From contig CATYEA010000158.1 in assembly GCA_958405355.1 (NCBI GenBank), positions 1 through 5,098 of the forward strand: a stretch of 5,098 bases of DNA, in the 5' to 3' direction. Below are positions 1 through 5,098 of this stretch, in pieces. The notes under the pieces are model-generated. The model was not told the origin of the DNA and did not search any database. It saw only the letters and a program-made list of their open reading frames with translations. How positions within the stretch are numbered: position 1 is the stretch's first letter; every line of letters starts with the position of its first letter. The translations under genes were made by a program, and so were the position numbers. The DNA is from an uncultured Lachnospiraceae bacterium (GTDB taxonomy: Bacteria > Bacillota > Clostridia > Lachnospirales > Lachnospiraceae).

Positions 1-935
1 ATCGTAGCAATCGCACCGGATTCATCGACCAAATCCACAAACATTTCATAGGATGGCGGAAGAAGGCTTTTTGCATGACTTTGAGGAATATCATCCCGGT
101 ATTCCTTGGCTGATGCAAATGTGTCTAAAAGTTTCTGGGCATTATCCGTTTGAATAGCTTCACCGATTTCTGTCATCCGTTTGATGTAAAGATGCAGCAT
201 GTTTAAAATCTGTGTCTGATTTTCGGCGCAGATCTGCTGCCACATTTCCGGTGAAGAAGAAGCGATTCGGGTAATATCCTTGAATCCTCCGGCGGCCAGC
301 ATCCGCATCATACCTTCCGGATTGTCCGAGTCTTTGACAAGATTGACCAGTGTGTAGGCAATAATGTGGGGCAGATGGGAGATGGCTGCGGTGACCCGGT
401 CGTGTTCGTGGTAATCCAGAGTCACGGGGATTGCATTAATATCTTTTGCAATGCGGACCATTTCCTCAAGCATCTTGTCCGTAGTACCTTCCTCCGGAGT
501 TAAGATATAATAAGCATTTTCAAGCAAATGGACTTTGGCGCTGCTGTATTTGGTTTTTTCCGAACCGGCCATCGGGTGACCGCCGATAAAATGTTCCGTC
601 ATACCGAGTTTGGCAACGGCTTCATGAATGGTCGTTTTTACACTTCCCACATCGGTCAGAATACAGTCCGGTTTAATGATGGGTTTTAATTGTTCCAGAC
701 AGCGGATATTTACGCTGACCGGTGCACATAAGAAGATAATATCACATTCGGAAAAGCCCGGGCCAATGGTATCCATAGCCTGATTGATCGTTCCGTCGGC
801 CATAGCCTCGATCAGGCTGTCTTTGCTTCGGTTATAAGCAATTAAAGTAATATCCGGGTGCTTTGCCCGAAGAGCTTTGGCAATGGAACCTCCGATTAAG
901 CCAAGTCCGATAAATCCGATAGTTTGTTTACTCAT
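1..935 (-). CDS. tyrA: Prephenate dehydrogenase TyrA, 3' end cut by window edge
   Basis: Oxidatively decarboxylates prephenate to 4-hydroxyphenylpyruvate with NAD+, the committed step of tyrosine synthesis in the cytosol. Read on the minus strand from the ATG at 935, 311 codons are visible with no stop. An N-terminal Rossmann fold carries GLGLIGG (residues 10-16). DVGSVK (95-100) and GGHPMAGSE (118-126) follow; H120 corresponds to the catalytic His of the family. SHLPH (186-190) and GGFKDITRIASS (216-227), with R223 in the prephenate-binding position, complete the active site. From about residue 296, YEMFVDLVDESGAIAT looks like the start of a C-terminal ACT domain, the regulatory module seen in many Firmicute TyrA proteins of about 365 residues, so some 50-60 residues are missing. 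The start is fixed by an AGGAGGA site 7 nt upstream. The gene is controlled by the tyrosine T-box leader in front of it. Product identity is secure; the ACT domain is inferred from its first residues only. Confidence 0.96.
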   Translation of the reverse strand, partial: MSKQTIGFIGLGLIGGSIAKALRAKHPDITLIAYNRSKDSLIEAMADGTINQAMDTIGPGFSECDIIFLCAPVSVNIRCLEQLKPIIKPDCILTDVGSVKTTIHEAVAKLGMTEHFIGGHPMAGSEKTKYSSAKVHLLENAYYILTPEEGTTDKMLEEMVRIAKDINAIPVTLDYHEHDRVTAAISHLPHIIAYTLVNLVKDSDNPEGMMRMLAAGGFKDITRIASSSPEMWQQICAENQTQILNMLHLYIKRMTEIGEAIQTDNAQKLLDTFASAKEYRDDIPQSHAKSLLPPSYEMFVDLVDESGAIAT

Positions 936-942
936 TGCAATG

Positions 943-949
943 TCCTCCT
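943..949 (-). promoter_or_regulatory. Ribosome binding site of tyrA
   Basis: On the minus strand AGGAGGA lies 7 nt before the ATG at 935. It is near-perfect anti-Shine-Dalgarno complementarity and fixes the tyrA start. It sits about 70 nt downstream of the T-box terminator, so it is transcribed only on read-through. Confidence 0.9.
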
Positions 950-1021
950 GAAATGTTCGTTATTAATGTTGGGACAAAATTTTTGTACTTTTGCACTTTT
1001 GATTGCTTTGTGCCTTCGCGC

Positions 1022-1059
1022 AAAAAAAAGCTTCCGTCCCCGCTGTAAAGGACGAAAGC
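1022..1059 (-). terminator. Intrinsic terminator of the tyrA T-box leader
   Basis: On the minus strand GCTTTCGTCC (1050-1059) and GGACGGAAGC (1030-1039) form a 10 bp stem with one G-U pair and a 10 nt loop, followed directly by eight U residues (1022-1029). It is the default structure when tRNA-Tyr is charged. Confidence 0.95.
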
Positions 1060-1083
1060 GCAACCTTCCGTGGTACCACCTTT
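1047..1083 (-). promoter_or_regulatory. T-box antiterminator with UGGU acceptor-binding bulge
   Basis: The 5' strand AAAGG (1079-1083) can pair with CCUUU (1047-1051), and ACG just after the bulge with CGU (1052-1054). Between them the bulge contains UGGU, which pairs with the 3' ACCA end of uncharged tRNA. The 3' strand overlaps the 5' arm of the terminator hairpin, so the two structures exclude each other. This is the standard T-box transcription switch. Confidence 0.9.
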
Positions 1084-1088
1084 ATTCA

Positions 1089-1108
1089 TCTGCACATCGC
1101 TGTACAAA
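1089..1108 (-). other. T-box Stem III hairpin with GNRA tetraloop
   Basis: On the minus strand TTTGTACA and TGTGCAGA form eight base pairs (two G-U) around a GCGA tetraloop, just upstream of the antiterminator. Position and size match Stem III of T-box leaders. Confidence 0.75.
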
Positions 1109-1202
1109 TCTTATAGAGTACGTCAATGTATTGATTATACTCCGGCAATATAACGGTTGCAACCGGCACAGCCTACTGCCCAAGGGTTCAGCCTGCAGCT
1201 CA

Positions 1203-1285
1203 GGGATGTATTCAGGAATCTGTTTTATGCACCTCTCATCACCCGGTAACTTTCTGTATAAACCAAAGAATCCTTACTGGTTCCC
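1203..1285 (-). other. T-box Stem I with UAC tyrosine specifier loop
   Basis: The specifier loop is closed below by GGGA (1282-1285) with UCCC (1203-1206) and above by AGGA (1271-1274) with UCCU (1214-1217). The 3' strand reads GAA-UAC-A (1207-1213), the usual GAA-codon-A layout; the 5' strand ends in AGUA, as expected for the loop E/S-turn motif. UAC is the tyrosine codon, in agreement with the gene controlled. Reading one base out of frame gives codons that do not fit this layout. Confidence 0.9.
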
Positions 1286-1310
1286 ATCATCGCCTTTTTC
1301 GTTAGTCCTA

Positions 1311-1339
1311 ATGATAGCATTATTGAAGAAAAAAATCAA
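1311..1339 (-). promoter_or_regulatory. Sigma-A-type promoter of the tyrA T-box transcript
   Basis: On the minus strand, -35 TTGATT (1334-1339) and -10 TATCAT (1311-1316) are separated by 17 bp. An extended -10 TGC precedes the -10. The predicted start at about 1303 falls just before Stem I, giving a leader of about 370 nt to the tyrA ATG. Confidence 0.8.
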
Positions 1340-1368
1340 GCAAATCTTGTATATTTTCTATAAAACTC

Positions 1369-1397
1369 TTGAAGATGTGCAAATTTTTTAGTAAAAT
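1369..1397 (+). promoter_or_regulatory. Sigma-A-type promoter of the EF-G-like gene
   Basis: TTGAAG (1369-1374) and TAAAAT (1392-1397) are spaced by exactly 17 bp; they match consensus at 4/6 and 5/6 positions. An A/T-rich run lies around and upstream. The predicted start at about 1404 gives a 5' leader of only about 25 nt. It is divergent from the tyrA promoter, the two -35 boxes being about 30 bp apart. Confidence 0.7.
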
Positions 1398-1416
1398 ATA
1401 TCCATAAAAACGTATT

Positions 1417-1421
1417 GGAGG
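1417..1421 (+). promoter_or_regulatory. Ribosome binding site of the EF-G-like gene
   Basis: GGAGG ends 8 nt before the ATG at 1430, the spacing expected of a strong Firmicute site. It supports this start over any later in-frame Met. Confidence 0.9.
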
Positions 1422-1429
1422 AATAAGAC

Positions 1430-3511
1430 ATGAAGGTTTACAAAACACAGGACATACGTAACGTTGCGATTTTAGGCCATGGCGGCTGTGGAAAAACATC
1501 TCTCGTAGAAGCAATGGCGCATGTTACAGGAGTTACAACACGTCAGGGACGCATTGAGGATGGAAACACCATCAGCGATTATGATAAAGAAGAAATCCGT
1601 CGTAAATTTTCAATCAGCACATCGGTTGTTCCGATTGAATGGAAATTCTGGAAGATTAACCTTTTAGATACACCGGGCTATCTGGATTTTGCCGGTGAAG
1701 TCGATGAAGCTTTGGCTGCTGCTGACGGCGCGATTATCGTTATCAATGGTAAAGCAGGCGTGGAAGCAGGTACGGAAAAAGCATGGGCTTACTGCGAAAA
1801 ATATGGTATTCCGAGAGTTTTCTTTGTAACGAATATGGATGATGAACATGCAGATTATATGAAGGTCGTTGAGCAGCTTCGTGAACTTTATGGAAAACGT
1901 ATCGCTCCGTTCCATCTGCCGATTCGTGAAGATCATAAATTCACCGGCGTTGTCAATGTGGTTACCTTAAAAGGCCGTCGTTTTACCGGCGGCGGGAAAT
2001 GGGAAGAAAGAGATGTTCCGGATGATGTACAGGATGATCTTGAACCATGCCGCGAGGCTTTGATGGAAGCTGTTGCTGAAACAAGCGAAGAATACATGGA
2101 ACGCTATTTCGATGGTGAAGAGTTTACTGTAGATGAGATTATTGATGCTCTTCGTGTGAATGTTAATGAAGGTTCTGTAGTTCCGGTACAGTGTGGTTCC
2201 GGTACATTAGCTTATGGTATTGAAGGTTTAATTGAAACATGCGTAGAGTTCCTGCCTTCACCAATCCGTGATAACATTAAGATTTTTGGTAAAGATCCTC
2301 GTACAGATAAAGAATACAATGTGGATTATGACTCTCGTCGTCCATTCTCCGCTTATGTATTCAAGACCATTGTTGACCCATTCATCGGACGTTATTCGTT
2401 AATTAAGGTTTGTTCCGGTGAATTGAAATCCGATTCGGTCATCTATAATTATGATAAAGAAACAGAAGAGAAGCTTTCCAGAATTTATGTTTTAAGAGGT
2501 AAAGAAGCTATCGAAATGCCGGAATTAAAAGCCGGTGATATTGGTGCAATTGCTAAATTATCCAATACTTCCACAGGCGATACCCTTTCCCTGAAAGCTG
2601 ATCCGCTGGTATTTGAAAAATTTGAAGTAGAATCCCCTTATACATATATGCGTTATGAAGCTGAGAATAAGGGCGATGAGGATAAAGTTTCCCAGGCTCT
2701 TCAGAAGATGATGGAAGAAGATTTGACCCTGAGAACTTTCAATGATAAGGAAAACCGTCAGTCTCTTCTTTACGGAATGGGCGACCAGCACTTGGATGTT
2801 GTTGTGAGCAAGCTGGAAGCAAAATATAAAGTTAAGATTAATCTCTCCAAACCGAGAGTTCCGTATCGTGAAACCATTCGTAAGAAAGTTTCCGTACGTG
2901 AAAAATATAAAAAACAGTCCGGCGGACATGGCCAGTATGGTGATGTTGCTATGGAATTCGAGCCATCCGGCGATCTGGAGACACCATATGTATTCGCAGA
3001 GCGGGTTGTCGGCGGTGCTGTACCGAAGAACTACTTCCCTGCTGTTGAAAAAGGTATTCAGGACTCTGTCCTTAAAGGACCTATGGCCGGATATCCTGTT
3101 GTTGGCGTGAAAGCAACATTGTTTGATGGTTCCTACCATCCGGTAGATTCCTCCGAAATGGCATTTAAGACTGCAGCACGTCAGGCATTCAAGAGTGCGT
3201 TTATGCAGGCAAACCCTGTAATCCTTGAGCCGATCGTTTCCCTGAGCGTTATCGTTCCGGATAGCTATACCGGTGATATCATGGGTGATTTGAATAAGAA
3301 ACGCGGCCGTGTTCTTGGTATGAACCCGACCGAAGGCGGAAAGACAGAAATTGTTGCAGATATTCCATTATCCGAACTTTACGGGTATTCTACAAACCTT
3401 CGTTCTATGACTGGTGGACGCGGAAGCTACGCATATTCCTTCAGCAGATATGAACAGGCTCCAAGTGATGTTCAGGAGAAGGTTATTGCAGATAATGAAA
3501 AAGCAGAATAG
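1430..3511 (+). CDS. EF-G-like translation GTPase (EF-G2 type paralogue)
   Basis: A 693-residue full-length member of the elongation factor G superfamily, expected to bind the ribosome at the GTPase centre. The G domain (about 1-280) has P-loop GHGGCGKT (16-23), DTPG (80-83), TNMD (134-137) in place of NKxD, and CGSG (255-258). Domain II spans about 303-390, III about 400-475, IV about 476-600 with the EF-G-like tip region QSGGHGQYGD (496-505), and V about 600-680. Residue 84 after DTPG is Tyr, where canonical EF-G, EF-Tu and LepA have the catalytic His. The switch I region (about 40-62, EDGNTISDYDKEE) differs from the canonical RGITI type. Both traits are typical of the EF-G2 branch, whose characterised members have weak or no ribosome-stimulated GTPase. 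It stands alone, without rpsL, rpsG or tuf, which argues that it is a paralogue rather than the housekeeping fusA. It is not a Tet(M)-type protection protein by motif. Superfamily is certain; cellular role is unknown. Confidence 0.92.
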   Translation: MKVYKTQDIRNVAILGHGGCGKTSLVEAMAHVTGVTTRQGRIEDGNTISDYDKEEIRRKFSISTSVVPIEWKFWKINLLDTPGYLDFAGEVDEALAAADGAIIVINGKAGVEAGTEKAWAYCEKYGIPRVFFVTNMDDEHADYMKVVEQLRELYGKRIAPFHLPIREDHKFTGVVNVVTLKGRRFTGGGKWEERDVPDDVQDDLEPCREALMEAVAETSEEYMERYFDGEEFTVDEIIDALRVNVNEGSVVPVQCGSGTLAYGIEGLIETCVEFLPSPIRDNIKIFGKDPRTDKEYNVDYDSRRPFSAYVFKTIVDPFIGRYSLIKVCSGELKSDSVIYNYDKETEEKLSRIYVLRGKEAIEMPELKAGDIGAIAKLSNTSTGDTLSLKADPLVFEKFEVESPYTYMRYEAENKGDEDKVSQALQKMMEEDLTLRTFNDKENRQSLLYGMGDQHLDVVVSKLEAKYKVKINLSKPRVPYRETIRKKVSVREKYKKQSGGHGQYGDVAMEFEPSGDLETPYVFAERVVGGAVPKNYFPAVEKGIQDSVLKGPMAGYPVVGVKATLFDGSYHPVDSSEMAFKTAARQAFKSAFMQANPVILEPIVSLSVIVPDSYTGDIMGDLNKKRGRVLGMNPTEGGKTEIVADIPLSELYGYSTNLRSMTGGRGSYAYSFSRYEQAPSDVQEKVIADNEKAE

Positions 3512-3535
3512 TAAATAGTGGATCTAATTCTTTAT

Positions 3536-3563
3536 GGGGCGGTCTGAATCAACAGGCCGCCCC
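3536..3563 (+). terminator. GC-rich hairpin after the EF-G-like gene, probable terminator
   Basis: GGGGCGGTCTG (3536-3546) pairs with CAGGCCGCCCC (3553-3563) over 11 bp with one G-U and a 6 nt AATCAA loop. It begins 24 nt after the TAG stop. The downstream tail AATATCATTT is poor in U, so it is not a textbook intrinsic terminator. It may still end transcription, or protect the mRNA 3' end. No other candidate terminator is seen before the next gene. Confidence 0.75.
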
Positions 3564-3596
3564 AATATCATTTATGCGAAGAGAAGAAAGAAAAAA

Positions 3597-3602
3597 TATA
3601 AT
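3597..3602 (+). promoter_or_regulatory. Possible -10 box ahead of the ABC exporter unit
   Basis: A perfect TATAAT, but with no recognisable -35 box 16-18 bp upstream and no TGn extension. A start about 7 bp downstream would leave the ribosome binding site almost at the RNA 5' end. In such A/T-rich DNA it may be chance. Confidence 0.3.
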
Positions 3603-3610
3603 TTGTTTAA

Positions 3611-3616
3611 AGGAGA
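3611..3616 (+). promoter_or_regulatory. Ribosome binding site that decides the ATPase start
   Basis: AGGAGA (GGAG at 3612-3615) lies 6 nt before the ATG at 3622. The earlier in-frame ATG at 3574 has no such site, lies only 10 nt after the terminator hairpin, and would add 16 residues not expected in the family. The 3622 start is therefore preferred. Confidence 0.88.
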
Positions 3617-3621
3617 AAATA

Positions 3622-4506
3622 ATGGAACTGGTTATACAGGAAATTAAAAAGAATTTTGGTGAAAAAACTGTCTTGAAAGGGATATCTTTTCGGGCAGTTG
3701 GAGGAAAAGCCATTGGCTTGCTTGGACGTAACGGTGCCGGGAAAACAACAACAATCCGCATTCTGATGGATGTATTTCCGACAGATGGCGGAGAAATTTT
3801 ACTTGATGGTCAGCCGATTGATTATGAAAAGGTGCAGATTGGTTATCTTCCGGAGGAGAGGGGCCTGTATCCGAAGAAGAAAATCATCGACCAGTTGGTT
3901 TATTTTGCTCAATTAAAAGGTATGGGTAAAAAAGAGGCGGTGCGAGCTGTGGATTACTGGCTGGGGCATCTGGGGATGGCGGAATACAGAAATAAACGGC
4001 TGGACACACTTTCCAAAGGAAATCAGCAGAAAATCCAGCTTATCACGGCATTGGTTCATGATCCACAGATTGTAGTGCTGGATGAGCCTTTTTCTGGATT
4101 GGATCCAGTCAACGCCATGCTTTTAAAAGATGTAGTCAAGGAAGAGATTGCAAAAGGAAAGATTGTGTTGTTTTCCAGTCATCAGATGAACTATATCGAA
4201 GAATTTTGTGACCATATCGCTATTTTGAATAACGGAGAAATTGTTTTACAGGGGAATCTGAATGAAATAAAAAGAAGCCATGCGAGGGACAGCCTGGTGG
4301 TACGTTCGGATAAAAATGCAGTGATTAAAAGGGATTTTGCAGACTGTTGTGTGGAAAACGACAAGGAGGAGCTTATTATACGATTAAAAGCTCCGGAGGA
4401 TAAACAGTCAGTGATGCGTCAGCTTGTTGAAAACTATGATGTCGATGAAATACGGGTATATGAACCTTCTTTGAATGATATATTTGTCGAATATGCAGGA
4501 AAATAG
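3622..4506 (+). CDS. ABC transporter ATP-binding protein, NatA/YhaQ-like
   Basis: ATPase subunit (294 residues) of an ABC-2 type exporter, working at the inner face of the membrane with the permease encoded directly downstream. Seen in order: Walker A GRNGAGKT (35-42); Q-loop region GYLPEERGLYP (74-84), with Glu at 78 where most ABC ATPases have Gln; signature LSKGNQQK (130-137), a variant of LSGGQ; Walker B IVVLDEP (150-156) with catalytic E155; D-loop SGLD (158-161); H-loop H187. LPEERGLYP and LSKGNQQK are characteristic of the COG4152/NatA-like group. The C-terminal 75 residues resemble the DUF4162-type tail of that group and end in the usual PSLNDIFVEY. The start at 3622 is set by its ribosome binding site. 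The stop is 17 nt before the permease ATG, so the two are one operon. The substrate cannot be read from the sequence; Na+ export is known for NatAB but is only one possibility. Confidence 0.93.
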   Translation: MELVIQEIKKNFGEKTVLKGISFRAVGGKAIGLLGRNGAGKTTTIRILMDVFPTDGGEILLDGQPIDYEKVQIGYLPEERGLYPKKKIIDQLVYFAQLKGMGKKEAVRAVDYWLGHLGMAEYRNKRLDTLSKGNQQKIQLITALVHDPQIVVLDEPFSGLDPVNAMLLKDVVKEEIAKGKIVLFSSHQMNYIEEFCDHIAILNNGEIVLQGNLNEIKRSHARDSLVVRSDKNAVIKRDFADCCVENDKEELIIRLKAPEDKQSVMRQLVENYDVDEIRVYEPSLNDIFVEYAGK

Positions 4507-4511
4507 GAAAG

Positions 4512-4519
4512 AAAGGAAG
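4512..4519 (+). promoter_or_regulatory. Ribosome binding site of the permease gene
   Basis: AAAGGAAG lies in the 17 nt gap between the ATPase stop and the ATG at 4524, with 4 nt between its end and the start codon. It is moderate in strength and supports co-translation of the pair from one mRNA. Confidence 0.7.
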
Positions 4520-4523
4520 AATT

Positions 4524-5098
4524 ATGAAACAGTTTTTAATTATACTAAAATTTGAACTGCAGCACTATTTTAAAAATAAAATTTTTGCCGGTATTACTAT
4601 TTTCCTTGTACTGGCGATCGGTGTTGTAATGTTTTTTCCACGGATATCCGGTCTTTTTAAAAATGAATCAGAATCCACAGAACCGGAGCAGCGCGAGGTG
4701 ATGCTGGTGGCAGCGGAAACACCGGAAGAAGGAGAAGTACTGGAGCAGGTCTTCGGAGCGGCTTTTGAGGATTATAATGTTCAGGCGACAACAGAGGGCG
4801 TAGAAGCAATTAAGGAACAGATACTGTCCGGTGAGGCTGAGTGTGCCTTTGTCATCACAGGAGATATGTCCTATACTTACTATGTGAATAATCTTTCAAT
4901 GTATGATAATAATACGTCTATAGCCGACGAGCTTTTTCAAAACATTTACCGTATGAGTGCAATGGTTGAAAAGGGCATTACTCCGATGGAGGCCGGAAGC
5001 ATTTTATCCGTACAGATCGAGCATGAGGTTGAAAGCCTTGGCAAAGACCAGATGCAGAACTTCTTTTATACTTATATTATGATTTTTGCATTATATAT
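4524..5098 (+). CDS. ABC-2 type transporter permease, NatB-like, 3' end cut by window edge
   Basis: Membrane subunit expected to pair with the ATPase just upstream. 191 codons are visible with no stop. A short basic cytoplasmic start (residues 1-19) leads into one clear membrane segment (about 20-39, rich in I, L, V, F). A mostly acidic soluble stretch (about 40-178, including ESESTEPEQRE at 48-58) follows, and then the beginning of a second membrane segment (from about 180, FFYTYIMIFALY). One N-terminal helix, a large extracytoplasmic domain and then a helix bundle is the layout of NatB/ABC2_membrane_3 permeases of about 400 residues, so roughly half should be missing. No peptidase or ligand motif is recognised in the outer domain, so the substrate is unknown. 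Gene order and 17 nt spacing strongly support the pairing; the family call is by topology rather than by motif. Confidence 0.85.
   Translation, partial: MKQFLIILKFELQHYFKNKIFAGITIFLVLAIGVVMFFPRISGLFKNESESTEPEQREVMLVAAETPEEGEVLEQVFGAAFEDYNVQATTEGVEAIKEQILSGEAECAFVITGDMSYTYYVNNLSMYDNNTSIADELFQNIYRMSAMVEKGITPMEAGSILSVQIEHEVESLGKDQMQNFFYTYIMIFALY

Larger units (their letters stand above)
1022..1303 (-). ncRNA. Tyrosine-specific T-box riboswitch leader of tyrA
   Basis: Cis-acting leader that senses the ratio of uncharged to charged tRNA-Tyr and lets RNA polymerase read into tyrA when tyrosine is short. Elements seen in order on the minus strand: Stem I with an internal specifier loop, whose 5' side ACCAGTA (1275-1281) faces GAATACA (1207-1213) between helices GGGA/UCCC and AGGA/UCCU; a GGUGAUGAGAGG-type distal Stem I segment (about 1231-1242); a palindromic CGGTTGCAACCG followed by TTA (1154-1165) in the Stem II position; Stem III with a GCGA tetraloop (1089-1108); the T-box motif GGTGGTACCACGG (1068-1080); and a terminator. 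The specifier codon is UAC (1208-1210), pairing with the tRNA-Tyr anticodon. The bulge UGGU would pair with an ACCA tRNA end, as expected for the A73 discriminator of tRNA-Tyr. The 5' end is set by the promoter prediction and is approximate. Confidence 0.95.

Noticed and set aside
973..985. Imperfect palindrome ACAAAATTTTTGT between the T-box terminator and the tyrA ribosome binding site
   Set aside because: Pure A/T core in an A/T-rich spacer, short and imperfect; no partner copy elsewhere in the window, so chance is the simplest reading.
1154..1165. Perfect 12 bp palindrome CGGTTGCAACCG as a possible operator
   Set aside because: It lies inside the T-box leader in the Stem II position, followed by TTA on the minus strand as expected there. 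RNA structure explains it better than a protein binding site.
924..1391. Open frame of 155 codons on the plus strand across the intergenic region
   Set aside because: It runs antisense through the tyrA start and the whole T-box leader, has no ribosome binding site, and encodes a low-complexity Cys/Leu/Ser-rich product with no family. The RNA structures on the other strand explain the sequence.
1664..1936. Minus-strand open frame inside the EF-G-like gene
   Set aside because: Shadow of a long, well-conserved gene; no ribosome binding site or recognisable product. The same applies to the frames at 2558-3139 (minus), 2868-3110 (plus) and 1320-1514 (minus).
1430..3511. Tetracycline ribosomal-protection protein (Tet(M)-like)
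   Set aside because: The P-loop GHGGCGKT, DTPGY, switch I sequence and 693-residue length fit the EF-G2 branch, not the Tet(M) family of about 640 residues; no resistance-type context or mobile element is present.
3574..3621. Upstream in-frame ATG giving a 16-residue N-terminal extension of the ABC ATPase
   Set aside because: No ribosome binding site, very close to the terminator hairpin, a Lys/Glu-rich translation typical of untranslated purine-rich leader, and a far better start at 3622.
3549..3761. Minus-strand open frame over the terminator hairpin and the ATPase start
   Set aside because: Antisense to the ATPase Walker A region and the hairpin; it has no start signal and no family resemblance.

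Overview
The window reads as chromosomal core DNA from a moderately AT-rich Gram-positive anaerobe, most likely a Clostridia/Lachnospiraceae-type Firmicute. The reasons are strong AGGAGG-type ribosome binding sites, a tyrosine T-box leader in front of tyrA, a TyrA that runs into an ACT domain, and an EF-G2-type translation GTPase. The taxonomic call is inference from gene style, not from a marker gene.

Layout. Positions 1-935 (minus strand) hold the first 311 codons of tyrA (prephenate dehydrogenase); its 3' end lies outside the window. Positions 936-1429 are a divergent intergenic region. On the minus strand it holds a sigma-A-type promoter (1311-1339) and a complete T-box riboswitch of about 280 nt with a readable UAC (Tyr) specifier, Stem III, T-box motif and intrinsic terminator, followed by the tyrA ribosome binding site. 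On the plus strand it holds a separate promoter (1369-1397) and ribosome binding site for the next gene. Positions 1430-3511 (plus) encode a 693-residue EF-G-like GTPase of the EF-G2 type. A strong GC-rich hairpin at 3536-3563 separates it from a two-gene ABC exporter unit: a NatA/YhaQ-like ATPase (3622-4506) and a NatB/ABC-2-like permease (4524 to the window edge, incomplete), 17 bp apart.

How the parts work together. Uncharged tRNA-Tyr should switch on tyrA, which feeds tyrosine synthesis. The EF-G2 gene looks monocistronic. It combines a clearly CGT-biased arginine codon pattern, typical of highly expressed genes, with a G domain lacking two canonical features: the catalytic His after DTPG is Tyr, and NKxD is TNMD. 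The ATPase and permease should form one membrane exporter of unknown substrate. There is no sign of mobile DNA, CRISPR or a defence island. The most unusual items are the divergent EF-G paralogue and the contrast between its codon use and its altered GTPase motifs; the rest is well-explained housekeeping DNA.
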